Positions 51,519 through 59,484 of a stretch of 64,000 nt of DNA are shown here, one piece after another. The notes below the pieces were generated by a model, which saw only the letters and a program-made list of their open reading frames with translations, did not search any database and was not told the origin of the DNA. This DNA is from CAVUFH01 sp963740835. Lineage in GTDB: Bacteria; Actinomycetota; Acidimicrobiia; IMCC26256; PALSA-610. The stretch spans positions 186,001-250,000 of the forward strand of contig CAVUFH010000007.1 in assembly GCA_963740835.1 (NCBI GenBank). The letters run 5' to 3'. Position numbers and translations under genes: made by a program. The stretch's first letter is position 1; each line of letters opens with the position of its first letter.

Positions 51519-53249
51519 GTGCTCGACACGTTGATCACTGGCGGGATGCTCGTCGACGGGACCGGAACTCCGGCCCGCCGCGCCGACGTCGGCATCCGCG
51601 ACGGTCGCATCGTGGCGGTCGGCGCGATCACCGAGGATGCGGCGAACACCGTCGACGCCGACGGGCTCGTCGTCGCGCCCGGCTTCGTCGATCCGCACAC
51701 GCACTACGACGCACAGCTGTTCTGGGATCCCGCTGCGAGCCCGTCGAACCTGCACGGCGTCACGAGCGTCATCGCCGGCAACTGCGGCTTCACACTCGCG
51801 CCGCTCGCACCCGAGGACGCCGACTACCTGCGCCGCATGATGGCGAAGGTCGAAGGCATGCCGCTGCCTGCGCTCGAGACCGGTGTGCCGTGGGGCTGGC
51901 GGTCGTTCGCCGACTACCTCGGCGCGCTCGACGGCAACGTTGGGCTGAACGTCGGCTTCCTCGTCGGTCACTGCGCGCTGCGCCGAAACGTGATGGGCAC
52001 CGGTGCGACCGATGGCGAATCGACACCGGAGCAGCTCGACCAGATGGTCCGCCTGTTGCACGACTCGATCGCGGCGGGCGGCCTGGGCTTCTCGACGACG
52101 CTTTCGTTCACCCACTCCGACGGCGACGGCAAGCCGGTCGCGTCGCGTTGGGCGTCGAAGGACGAAGTGCTCGCGCTCTGCGATGCGGTGAAGGATCACG
52201 AGGGCACCACGCTCGAATACGTCACCGACGGCTGCCTGCGCGGCTTCTCCGACGACGAAGTCGACATGATGGCGGAGATGACCCTCGCGGGCCGGCGGCC
52301 CTTGAACTGGAACGTCTTGACGATCGACTCGCGCGAGCCTGAGCGCTACCACGAGCAGCTGGCCGCGTGCGAGAACGCGTTCGCGCGCGGCGGCAAAGCA
52401 GTCGCGCTGACGATGCCGGTGCTCGTCGAGATGAACATGTCGTTCCGCAACTACTGCGCGCTGTTCATGCTGCCCGGCTGGAACGAGGTCATGAACCTGC
52501 CCGTTCCCGAGCGCATCGCCAAGCTCGAGGACCCGAGCGTCCGCCAGTGGATGAACGAGCGGGCGCGCTCGCCGGAAGCCGGCGTGTTCTCGCGGCTCGC
52601 CTCCTGGGGCCGATACATGATCGGCGACACGTACTCCGCGGCCAACGCCGGCCTCAAGGGCCAAGTGATCGCCGAGATCGCCGAGCGCGAGAACCGCGGC
52701 ACCTTCGACACGCTGCTCGACACCGTGATCAACGACGACCTGCAGACCATCCTGTGGCCCTTGCCGTCCGACAGCGACTTGAAGTCGTGGCAGATGCGGG
52801 CGGAGGCGTGGGAGCACCCGCACGTGATGATCGGCGGCTCCGATGCCGGAGCGCACCTCGACCGGATGTGCGGCGCGCCGTACACGACCTCGTTCCTCGG
52901 CGACACGTTGCGCGGGCGGCAGCTGGTATCACTCGAACGGTGCGTGCAGCTGATGACACAGATGCCTGCTCACCTCTTCGGGCTGCGCGACCGGGGCGCG
53001 GTGCGCGAGGGCTTTCGCGCCGATCTCGTCTGCTTCGATCCCGAAACGGTCGCGACCGGGGAAGTGAGGCTGGTCGACGACCTGCCCGGCGGCACCAGCC
53101 GGCTCTACGCCGACTCGATCGGTGTCCCGCACGTGTTCGTCAACGGCACCGCCATCGTCACCGACGGCAAGCCGACCGGCGCGCGTCCCGGCACCGTCAT
53201 GCGCAGCGGCCGCGACACCTACACGGTCCCGATCCCCGCCGACACCTAG
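51519..53249 (+). CDS. N-acyl-D-amino-acid deacylase-family amidohydrolase
   Basis: 576 residues of the metal-dependent amidohydrolase superfamily. Strand-1 metal motif H-T-H-Y-D-A-Q, a Cys in G-N-C-G-F-T-L-A-P as in D-aminoacylases, and the late Asp in G-G-S-D-A-G-A-H; the small beta-sandwich is built from both ends (I-T-G-G-M-L-V-D-G-T-G ... F-R-A-D-L-V-C-F-D-P). GTG 51519 follows GGGAGG. It would remove acyl groups from D-amino acids or cleave a related cyclic amide. A palindromic operator sits in its promoter. Confidence 0.88.
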   Translation: MLDTLITGGMLVDGTGTPARRADVGIRDGRIVAVGAITEDAANTVDADGLVVAPGFVDPHTHYDAQLFWDPAASPSNLHGVTSVIAGNCGFTLAPLAPEDADYLRRMMAKVEGMPLPALETGVPWGWRSFADYLGALDGNVGLNVGFLVGHCALRRNVMGTGATDGESTPEQLDQMVRLLHDSIAAGGLGFSTTLSFTHSDGDGKPVASRWASKDEVLALCDAVKDHEGTTLEYVTDGCLRGFSDDEVDMMAEMTLAGRRPLNWNVLTIDSREPERYHEQLAACENAFARGGKAVALTMPVLVEMNMSFRNYCALFMLPGWNEVMNLPVPERIAKLEDPSVRQWMNERARSPEAGVFSRLASWGRYMIGDTYSAANAGLKGQVIAEIAERENRGTFDTLLDTVINDDLQTILWPLPSDSDLKSWQMRAEAWEHPHVMIGGSDAGAHLDRMCGAPYTTSFLGDTLRGRQLVSLERCVQLMTQMPAHLFGLRDRGAVREGFRADLVCFDPETVATGEVRLVDDLPGGTSRLYADSIGVPHVFVNGTAIVTDGKPTGARPGTVMRSGRDTYTVPIPADT

Positions 53250-53257
53250 CCCGCCCC

Positions 53258-53306
53258 AACTTGCGTGACTTCGCCCCGCGTCAAGGGGGGTGAAGTCACG
53301 CAGGTT
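53258..53306. terminator. Bidirectional terminator between convergent genes
   Basis: Long hairpin: a 15-base arm starting AACTTGCGTGACTTC pairs with its complement at 53292-53306 with one mismatch, with C and G runs inside and a loop GCGTCAA. It lies between the stops of the D-aminoacylase (53249) and the leftward MTHFR gene (53309), so it can serve both. Confidence 0.8.
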
Positions 53307-53308
53307 CG

Positions 53309-54073
53309 TCAGGCGCGGGCGCGGGACTCGAGCAGCGCCGCAGTCTCGCGGTACCGGCCGACGGGGATCAGGTGGACGCCGTCGAAGCTCCCAAGCCCGC
53401 GGATCTCGTCGACGAGATCGCACGCGAGCTCGACGCCGCCGCGCGGTTCACGTTCGAGACGATCCAGCACAGCGTCCGGTATCGCGACATCACGCAGGTC
53501 ACTCGACAGCTTGCGCGCCATCGAAGGGCTTGCGAGCACGATCACGCCTGCGTACACCTTGCCCGCGAACTGCACGGTGTCCCGCCAACGGGCGAGCGCG
53601 TCGACGTCGAACCCGATCTGCACGAAACAGAAGTCGGCTTCCTGCTTCCAGGTCGGCAACGGCCGGAGCCCCGTCGTCACGCCGACTCGGAATTCCTTGC
53701 CCGTCTCGAACGTGCGTACCTCCCGGATCATGTCCTTGACGGAGAGCTGTTCGACGCGCGCGCCGGCCTTCGGGCGGTCTCCGTACACGAAGAGGAACTC
53801 GTCGACACCGTACGCGGCCGCGGTCAGCAGGTCGCGGCGGAAGCCCAAGACGTTGCGATCGCGCGCGTTGAGGCAGGCGATCGCGCGCGCGCCCATCGCG
53901 CCGACTTCGTGGGCGACCGCGACACTCGACACCGTCGCGCGCCCGATGTGATTGTCGGGGACGAGGAACGCGTCCGCGACGGCCGCGAGCGTCCCGATCT
54001 GGAGGCGGACCCGCTGCAGGTCCGGCCGGGTTGCCGGTTCGATCTCGCAGATGACCTCGAAGGACGCGCTCAT
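53309..54073 (-). CDS. Methylenetetrahydrofolate reductase-family protein
   Basis: 254 residues of the MTHFR TIM barrel. The N-terminal E-I-E-P-A-T-R-P-D, A-C-L-N-A-R-D-R-N-V-L-G-F near residue 70, F-L-F-V-Y-G-D near 95 and F-V-Q-I-G-F-D fit the family. It is shorter than E. coli MetF (about 296), as many actinobacterial homologues are. The usual role is 5-methyl-THF formation for methionine synthesis. An LLM oxidoreductase gene lies 18 bases upstream and is probably co-transcribed. Confidence 0.83.
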   Translation of the reverse strand: MSASFEVICEIEPATRPDLQRVRLQIGTLAAVADAFLVPDNHIGRATVSSVAVAHEVGAMGARAIACLNARDRNVLGFRRDLLTAAAYGVDEFLFVYGDRPKAGARVEQLSVKDMIREVRTFETGKEFRVGVTTGLRPLPTWKQEADFCFVQIGFDVDALARWRDTVQFAGKVYAGVIVLASPSMARKLSSDLRDVAIPDAVLDRLEREPRGGVELACDLVDEIRGLGSFDGVHLIPVGRYRETAALLESRARA

Positions 54074-54091
54074 CGGTCCCAGGATCGCGCG

Positions 54092-55195
54092 TCAGGTGAA
54101 CTGTGGGATGACGTGGGTGCCGAAGAGGTCGATCGTCTGCATGACCTTCTCGTGGGAGATCCGGTAGGGGTTCACGAGGCACAACAGGAGATCGACGCCG
54201 GCCTCTTCGTAGCGGCGGCACGCGGCGAGGCACTCGTCCGGCGTCCCGAGCACGCACGCGCCGGCAGCGGCGAGGTACTCGAGGCTGAGCAGGTCGAGGG
54301 TGCCTTCGTCCGAGGTCTTGCGCATCGCGGCGGCGTAGTCGTAGTTGCCGAGCGATTGGTTCCGCTCCTCCATCCACTCCGCCACCTGCGCGATCTGGCG
54401 CGCACCGACCTTCGGGTACCACTCGAAGGACTCGCGCGCGGTCGCCCACGCTTCGTCGGTCGTCGGCGCGCAGCACGCCATCGTGAACGTTGCCGCCTGC
54501 GCGTTGACGAACTTCCCGATCGGCTGCTCGCACTTCCCGACCGCGTCGCGGTAGATGTCGATCTTCTTCTTCACCTCTTCGGGCGGCACCCCGACCGCGA
54601 ACGAGCACAGGCCGAGGCCGAGGTCGCCCACCTGCTGATGCCCGTCGTCGCTCGTGGTCGCGCCCCAGATCGGCGGGTGGGGCTGCTGCCGGGGCTTGGG
54701 CTGCACGCGCCGGTCCGGCAGCGACCAGTACTTGCCCTCGAACGAGTAACGATCGTTCGTCCAGCAGCCCACCACGTGTGCGATCGCTTCGCGCCACATC
54801 TCGCGCGTCTCGTGCGGATCGACGCCGAAGCCCTCGAGCTCGATGCGAGTGGCCGACCGGCCGGTCCCGAAGTCGACGCGACCATCGCTCAGCAAGTCCA
54901 GCACCGCGACCGACTCCGCGGTACGGACGGGGTGGTTGTACGGCTTCGGCATCAACCGGACGCCGTATCCGAGCCGCATGCGCTCAGTGCGCGCCGCGAT
55001 CGCGCCGTACAGCACTTCCGGGTTCGAGCAGTGCGAGTACTCCTCGAGGAAGTGGTGCTCGACGGTCCAGAACGCATGGAACCCCGCGCGCTCGCCTGCG
55101 AGTGCCTGCTCGAGCGTGTCCTTGTACGCGCGGTATTCACTCTCCGCGTCCCACGGACGCGCGACCGGGATCTCGTAGAACAAGGCGAATCGCAT
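54092..55195 (-). CDS. LLM-class (luciferase-like) flavin/F420-dependent oxidoreductase
   Basis: 367 residues of the bacterial luciferase-like TIM barrel: M-R-F-A-L-F-Y-E-I at the first strand, F-W-T-V-E-H-H-F near residue 42, G-Y-G-V-R-L-M-P, and F-G-T-G-R-S-A-T near 110. This group includes F420-dependent dehydrogenases and FMN monooxygenases; the cofactor is not settled by sequence reading. In an operon with the MTHFR-like gene, which makes a C1 or F420/folate redox link conceivable. Confidence 0.87.
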   Translation of the reverse strand: MRFALFYEIPVARPWDAESEYRAYKDTLEQALAGERAGFHAFWTVEHHFLEEYSHCSNPEVLYGAIAARTERMRLGYGVRLMPKPYNHPVRTAESVAVLDLLSDGRVDFGTGRSATRIELEGFGVDPHETREMWREAIAHVVGCWTNDRYSFEGKYWSLPDRRVQPKPRQQPHPPIWGATTSDDGHQQVGDLGLGLCSFAVGVPPEEVKKKIDIYRDAVGKCEQPIGKFVNAQAATFTMACCAPTTDEAWATARESFEWYPKVGARQIAQVAEWMEERNQSLGNYDYAAAMRKTSDEGTLDLLSLEYLAAAGACVLGTPDECLAACRRYEEAGVDLLLCLVNPYRISHEKVMQTIDLFGTHVIPQFT

Positions 55196-55301
55196 ACGAC
55201 ACCCTCACCCACGGCGGCGCGGGCGGGCAACCCGACGGCTCGCGGGTCCGCGTTTCGGGACCCCGCAACTGCTTCACTGTTCCGCATGTGGGTGGACCGG
55301 T

Positions 55302-55837
55302 TTGAGCCCTGACGACATCGCGGCCCTCGCCTGCGGGCCGTTCCTCGCCGCGTGCGCGCTGCTCGCGGTGGCCGGTGGCGGCAAGCTGCTGCACCCCGCG
55401 AACTCCCGTTTCGCGGCGCGGGCGCTCGGCTTGCCCGGCACGCGCCGCGCGCGTGCGAATCCTGGGCGCGGCCGAACTCGCGGTCGCACTCGCCGGTGTC
55501 GTGATCGGCGGTGCCGCGGCCATTGTCGTCGCGGTCGCCTACGGCGCGCTGACGGTCGCCGCGCTCCTCTTGTGGCGGCGCGCACCGGAAACGCCGTGCG
55601 GTTGCATCGGTGGGTCCACCGCGCCCGCGAGCGGCGCCCACGTCGCCGTCAACGCGAGCGCCGCCGTCGTTGCCGTCGTCGCGGCGTTCGGTCCCCGGCC
55701 ATTCGCCGTCATCGCCGCCCAACCCCTCGCGGGCGTTCCGTTCCTCGTCCTCGTCGCGCGTCGCGGCCGGGTTGGCCGCGCTCGTCGCCGACTCACTCCC
55801 GGCGCTCCGCGCCACCGTCCGAGAAGGGACTGCCTGA
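55302..55837 (+). CDS. MauE/DoxX-type redox-associated membrane protein, two frameshifts
   Basis: Reading across three frames gives one protein: a TTG 55302 start with A-C-A-L-L-A-V-A-G-G-G-K-L-L-H-P, then I-L-G-A-A-E-L-A-V-A-L-A-G-V-V, W-R-R-A-P-E-T-P-C-G-C-I-G-G and V-N-A-S-A-A-V-V, then A-A-G-L-A-A-L-V-A-D-S-L-P and a stop at 55837. Four membrane helices, K-L-x-x-P near the start, and P-C-G-C with a following H-V-A-V-N are MauE hallmarks; MauE passes oxidising power for disulfide formation in the methylamine dehydrogenase light chain. Indels lie near 55440-55460 and 55750-55770. The stop overlaps the next ATG (TGATG). Confidence 0.75.
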
Positions 55838-56568
55838 TGGCCGTGCTGGTCGCCGTCGAAACCGTCGTGCTCGTGCTCCTCGCCGTGCTCGTCGCCGGGC
55901 TGTTGCGCAGCCACGCGGAGATCCTGCGGCGGCTGCACACGCTCGGCGCCGGCTTCGAGACGGATGTGAGCGATGCCGCGCCGGTCGCGCTCCGGCCGCG
56001 CGGCGACGTGCCGCGCACTGCCGGGCTCGGGCCCGCGCACGACATCGCGGGAGCCGGGCTGCGCGATGACGCGGTGCACGTCCCGATCGTCGAGGTCGGT
56101 CACCGCACCCTGCTTGCGTTCCTCTCGAGCGGCTGCATGACCTGTCACACCTTCTGGGAAGCGTTCGGCGATGCAGACGCCCTCCGCCTCCCCGACGACG
56201 TCCGCATCGTCGTCGTCACCAAGGACGCGGACGAGGAGAGCGTCAGCACGCTGCGCGACCTCGCGCCGCCCGATCTGCCGGTCGTCCTGTCGAGCGACGC
56301 GTGGGAGACCTACTCGGTGCCGGGCTCACCGTACTTCGTCCTGGTCGACGGCGCGAGCGGCAGGGTGCGCGGCGAAGGCACCGGCGCGACCTGGCCGCAG
56401 GTGTTCAGCCTCATCACGCAGGCGACGAACGATGCCGCGGTTGCGCTCGGCGACGACCTCGCGACCGACCTGCGCATCGACCAGGAGCTGCTGGCGCATG
56501 GCATCCGACCCGGCGACGCGAGCTTGTATCCGGAAGCCGTCGAGGCGAACGAGAACGTCCGCGCGTGA
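55837..56568 (+). CDS. MauD-like membrane-anchored thioredoxin-fold protein
   Basis: 243 residues. One N-terminal membrane helix (V-A-V-E-T-V-V-L-V-L-L-A-V-L-V-A-G-L-L-R) followed by S-H-A-E-I-L-R-R-L-H, as in MauD. The thioredoxin domain holds the redox pair S-S-G-C-M-T-C-H near residue 103 and the cis-Pro loop V-P-G-S-P-Y-F-V-L-V-D. It would form or shuffle disulfides outside the membrane together with the MauE-like protein just upstream (TGATG coupling). GTGA coupling leads to a tiny membrane peptide gene. Confidence 0.87.
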   Translation: MAVLVAVETVVLVLLAVLVAGLLRSHAEILRRLHTLGAGFETDVSDAAPVALRPRGDVPRTAGLGPAHDIAGAGLRDDAVHVPIVEVGHRTLLAFLSSGCMTCHTFWEAFGDADALRLPDDVRIVVVTKDADEESVSTLRDLAPPDLPVVLSSDAWETYSVPGSPYFVLVDGASGRVRGEGTGATWPQVFSLITQATNDAAVALGDDLATDLRIDQELLAHGIRPGDASLYPEAVEANENVRA

Positions 56569-56639
56569 TCGTCCCCGTCGTCGTGATCGGCGTGCTGCTG
56601 GCGGTGTTCGCCGCGCTGCGCAGCACCTGGTCGCCTTGA
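56565..56639 (+). CDS. 24-residue single-pass membrane peptide
   Basis: GTG 56565 overlaps the stop of the MauD-like gene (GTGA). The product is a short hydrophobic helix (I-V-P-V-V-V-I-G-V-L-L-A-V-F-A-A-L) with a basic end (R-S-T-W-S-P). It fits exactly between two coding genes, and a purine-rich site (GAGGAGAG) for the next gene covers its stop. It is probably a small subunit or stabiliser of the redox membrane complex; this is inferred from position. Confidence 0.6.
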   Translation: MIVPVVVIGVLLAVFAALRSTWSP

Positions 56640-56648
56640 GGAGAGTCG

Positions 56649-57242
56649 ATGCTTGCGAGCATCAACCCGCTCGGGGAGCGGGGCCGGAATCAGCACTATC
56701 CCGTGACCGTCGCCGCGTTCATCGCGACCTCGACGTTCGCCGGCGCGCTGCTGGGCGCGGCGCTCGGTCTCCTCGGCGTGCGCTTCGCGCACGAACGACC
56801 GGCACTCGTTGTGATCGCGCTGCTCGCGCTCACCGGGTTGCTCCTCGACAGTGGACGCGTCGGTTGGCGGGTCCCCGGCCCCCGGCGCCAGGTCGAGGAG
56901 CACTGGCTCACGACGTACCGGGGTTGGGTCTACGGCGCCGGATTCGGCGTGCAGCTCGGGCTCGGGTTCACCACGATCGTCACCGCATCCGCCACGTGGG
57001 TCGCGTTCGCGTGCGCGCTGTTGTCGGGGTCGGTTCCGGGCGGCCTGCTCATCGGCGCCGTCTACGGCCTGGTGCGAGCGCTGCCCGTGCTCCTGACGGC
57101 ACGCACGCGGGAGCCGCGTGCGTTGCACGCGCTCATGCGACGCGTCGACGCGTGGGAGCCGCGCCTCACCTCAGCGACATTCGCGGCCCAGTCCTGTCTC
57201 GCGATCGCCGCCGTTGCCGTCGCGATCGGTGGGCGCGGATGA
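56649..57242 (+). CDS. Polytopic membrane protein of the MauE/MauD-like cluster
   Basis: 197 residues with about five membrane helices (A-G-A-L-L-G-A-A-L-G-L-L-G-V, A-L-V-V-I-A-L-L-A-L-T-G-L-L-L, V-Y-G-A-G-F-G-V-Q-L-G-L-G-F, and two more). There are no conserved Cys pairs apart from single Cys residues in the last two helices. A GAGGAGAG site precedes ATG 56649. It has the general look of electron-transfer (CcdA/DsbD-like) or scaffold proteins, but I recognise no family. The stop overlaps the next ATG (57239). Confidence 0.75.
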   Translation: MLASINPLGERGRNQHYPVTVAAFIATSTFAGALLGAALGLLGVRFAHERPALVVIALLALTGLLLDSGRVGWRVPGPRRQVEEHWLTTYRGWVYGAGFGVQLGLGFTTIVTASATWVAFACALLSGSVPGGLLIGAVYGLVRALPVLLTARTREPRALHALMRRVDAWEPRLTSATFAAQSCLAIAAVAVAIGGRG

Positions 57243-57781
57243 AGCTCGCCGCGCACCGGGTCGCGCTCGCGCTGCGACCAGGATGGGAAGGCCGCATCCT
57301 GCGACGCGAAGCCGCGCCCGACGGCGAGCAGACGTACGCCGTCGTCCATCTCGCGACCTTCCCGCTCCCCGAGCAGCGCGGTGACTTCGGCGCCGGTGTC
57401 ACCGAGCTGATGCGTTCCCCCGACGTCTTGGTCGTGCTGTTCGAGTACGGGCCCGAGTCGCTGCACTCGCCGATGTTCGCGGCGCAGGGGCTCCCCCGGC
57501 TGCGCGCCGACATGTTCAGCAGTACGCGGTTGCAGCGGCCGCTGCCCGGCCAGCTCGGATGCCAGCTGTTCTTCACCGAGGGGCAGCGCCCGTTCTGCTT
57601 GTACGTCGTGGCCGGGAAGTCGCGCGATACCTGCCCCGCATCGTCGCCGAGGTCAACCTGGTGCTCGAGAGCATGGAGATCCTGCTGTGACCGCCGTCGC
57701 CACGCTTCCTCGACGATCGCGTCACCGACACACGCGCGGAAACGCCCGCGCCGCTCACGCAACGGCTCGTTGACCACGTGA
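57239..57781 (+). CDS. Small cytosolic protein of the MauA-like cluster, 3' frameshift
   Basis: Starts M-K-L-A-A-H-R-V-A-L-A-L-R-P-G-W-E-G-R and reads as a soluble alpha/beta protein to V-V-A-G-K-S near 57615. Then it turns Arg/Ser-rich, while the next frame gives A-R-Y-L-P-R-I-V-A-E-V-N-L-V-L-E-S-M-E-I-L-L and a stop at 57690. The intended gene is therefore about 150 residues (57239..57690). ATG overlaps the preceding stop (ATGA). Function unknown; invariably close packing suggests it helps make or modify the Cys-rich protein that follows. Confidence 0.7.
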   Translation: MKLAAHRVALALRPGWEGRILRREAAPDGEQTYAVVHLATFPLPEQRGDFGAGVTELMRSPDVLVVLFEYGPESLHSPMFAAQGLPRLRADMFSSTRLQRPLPGQLGCQLFFTEGQRPFCLYVVAGKSRDTCPASSPRSTWCSRAWRSCCDRRRHASSTIASPTHARKRPRRSRNGSLTT

Positions 57782-58425
57782 GCCGGCACTTGGGCAAACG
57801 ATCCACCCGGCGAAGCTTCCTCGTGAAGTCCGCGGTGGTCGGTTCCGCACTTGCAGTCAATCCCCTCCAATACGTCTTCCGGCCCGGTACCGCGTACGCC
57901 GCGATCGGGTGTGGCCCCGCCGCCGATTGCGCGTCGGGGTGGACGGTGTTCTGCTGCTCCGTGAACAACGGCCTGAACGTGTGCCCGCCCGGATCCATCC
58001 CCGCGGGCTGGTGGAAGACCGACAACTCGTCCTTCTGCGGCGGCGGCGCGCGGTTCATCCTCGACTGCAACGCGACCTGCGGCGGTTGTGGCTGCGGCAG
58101 CAGCGGAATCTGCGCGCCGGGTTGTTACAACTGCGGCTGCCGTTGCAACACCGGTTCATGCGACCAGCGCCGGCACTGCTGCAACCAGTTCCGCTACGGC
58201 CAGTGTCACCAGGAGCTCGCGTGCGTCGGTCCGGTCGTGTGCCGTGTCGCGACCTGCGCGCCGCCGTGGCAATGGGACCCGACCTGCACGACGACGAGCG
58301 CGACTGCCAACGCCACCGCGTTGCACGCCGCGCCCTGTCTGGAAGCGCAACCCGTCATCGAGGAGGAAGAGATGTGGGTCATCGAGAAGGAACTGCCGGC
58401 GGGCACGCGCGCAGCAACCGGGTGA
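57778..58425 (+). CDS. Tat-exported, cysteine-rich MauA-like protein
   Basis: 215 residues. A twin-arginine signal (R-S-T-R-R-S-F-L-V-K-S-A-V-V-G-S-A-L-A-V) is followed by a mature part with 24 Cys in about 150 residues, including D-C-A-S-G-W-T-V-F-C-C, C-P-P-G-S-I-P-A-G-W-W-K and R-R-H-C-C-N-Q-F. The layout recalls the light chain of methylamine dehydrogenase (MauA), which has six disulfides and a Trp-derived cofactor. The GTG start probably misses ~25 residues: R-F-L-D-D-R-V-T-D-T-R-A-E-T lies in frame upstream and GTG 57687 could be the real start after an indel near 57705. The end (E-E-E-E-M-W-V-I-E-K-E-L) may belong to the next gene or be a fusion. Confidence 0.82.
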   Translation: MSRHLGKRSTRRSFLVKSAVVGSALAVNPLQYVFRPGTAYAAIGCGPAADCASGWTVFCCSVNNGLNVCPPGSIPAGWWKTDNSSFCGGGARFILDCNATCGGCGCGSSGICAPGCYNCGCRCNTGSCDQRRHCCNQFRYGQCHQELACVGPVVCRVATCAPPWQWDPTCTTTSATANATALHAAPCLEAQPVIEEEEMWVIEKELPAGTRAATG

Positions 58426-58426
58426 G

Positions 58427-58693
58427 GTGGTGATCGGTCTCCCGGCCAACCGCAAGTCCGCGAACGTCCGCCTGTTCGTCTACAACAGCCCGAACCAGGG
58501 CGCGTCGATCTGGGGCGCGAGCGTGTTCAACGGCTCGGTGCAGGGCCTCTGGGACAACGGCAACCGTTGGGAAGTCTGGCTGCCGTCGCAGTTCGTGGTC
58601 GACGGCCCGGTGAACCCGGGCGCGCACCAGATCGTGTTGCAGAACCGCGGTCCGGCCGGACCGCCCACGACCGTCACCGTCTCGGGCACGTAG
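58427..58693 (+). CDS. Beta-rich C-terminal part or separate secreted domain, frameshift at its 5' end
   Basis: 88 codons from GTG 58427 (V-V-I-G-L-P-A-N-R-K-S-A-N-V-R-L-F-V-Y-N), alternating hydrophobic strands ending I-V-L-Q-N-R-G-P. ATG 58372, five bases after GAGGAGG, opens the other frame with M-W-V-I-E-K-E-L-P-A-G-T-R; joining the frames at about 58405-58425 gives a ~107-residue protein that starts inside the MauA-like gene. So it is either a second small gene or a C-terminal domain of the Cys-rich protein. No family recognised. Confidence 0.55.
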   Translation: MVIGLPANRKSANVRLFVYNSPNQGASIWGASVFNGSVQGLWDNGNRWEVWLPSQFVVDGPVNPGAHQIVLQNRGPAGPPTTVTVSGT

Positions 58694-58725
58694 CGAGGCG
58701 GCCCCGCCGCGCCAATCCGGCTGTG

Positions 58726-59484
58726 TCAGCGGCGGTCCTGCAGGAACGGGAACTCGGCCCGGATCTTCTCCACCTCGCTGCGTTCGACCGTCGCACTGAT
58801 GACCGTCTCGGCACGCGCGGCGAGCACCAACGTCTCGCCGAGCGGATCGATGATCGTGGAATCGCCTGCGTACGCGATGTTGCGCCCGTTCCCGACGCGG
58901 TTCACTCCGACGACGTAGGCCTGGTTCTCGATCGCCCGTGCTGTCAGGAGCGCGCGCCAGTGCCACCGGCGCGACTCGGGCCAGTTCGCGACGACGACGT
59001 AGCAATCTGTCGCGGTTGCGCGAGCCCAGAACTCGTCCGCGAAGCGCAAGTCGTAGCAGACGAAAAAGCTGACGCGCACGCCTTCGACCTCGACCGTGAG
59101 GAACGTGTCGCCCGCGTCGTAGTGCTCGTGCTCACCGCTGTAGCTGAACGGATGGATCTTGTCGTAGTGGTGCAGCGCACCTTCCGGCCCGGCGAGCACG
59201 AGCCGGTTGACAGGTCGCGCGCGCTCGGGTGCATGCACCGGAATCGACGCGCACAGCCACATCTCGAGGCGCTGCGCCTGCTCGCGCAGGAACTGCGTGC
59301 TCGGACCGTCCTCCGGCTCCGCGATGCGATCACTCGCCATCGAGAAGCCGGTCGAGAACATCTCGGTGAGGGCAACGAGGCGGGCCCCGGCCGCCGCGGC
59401 CTGCTCGATCATCGGCGCAACATGCGCAAAGTTCGTGTCGCGCTGTTCCCACACGATGTCGTGCTGGACGCCTGCAACTCTCAT
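58726..59484 (-). CDS. Nitrilase-superfamily omega-amidase-like hydrolase
   Basis: 252 residues. The catalytic Glu is in L-T-E-M-F-S-T-G-F near residue 42, Lys in Y-D-K-I-H-P-F near 108, and Cys in F-F-V-C-Y-D-L-R-F near 144. E-M-F-S-T-G-F is typical of YafV/Nit2 omega-amidases, which hydrolyse alpha-ketoglutaramate or alpha-ketosuccinamate. ATG 59484 overlaps the stop of the aminotransferase gene (ATGA), whose product would generate such keto-amides. Confidence 0.88.
   Translation of the reverse strand: MRVAGVQHDIVWEQRDTNFAHVAPMIEQAAAAGARLVALTEMFSTGFSMASDRIAEPEDGPSTQFLREQAQRLEMWLCASIPVHAPERARPVNRLVLAGPEGALHHYDKIHPFSYSGEHEHYDAGDTFLTVEVEGVRVSFFVCYDLRFADEFWARATATDCYVVVANWPESRRWHWRALLTARAIENQAYVVGVNRVGNGRNIAYAGDSTIIDPLGETLVLAARAETVISATVERSEVEKIRAEFPFLQDRR

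Noticed and set aside
55302..58693. Call of a functional methylamine dehydrogenase (mau) operon
   Set aside because: No heavy chain (MauB), no MauG and no amicyanin are present, and the MauA-like protein has twice the usual Cys number.
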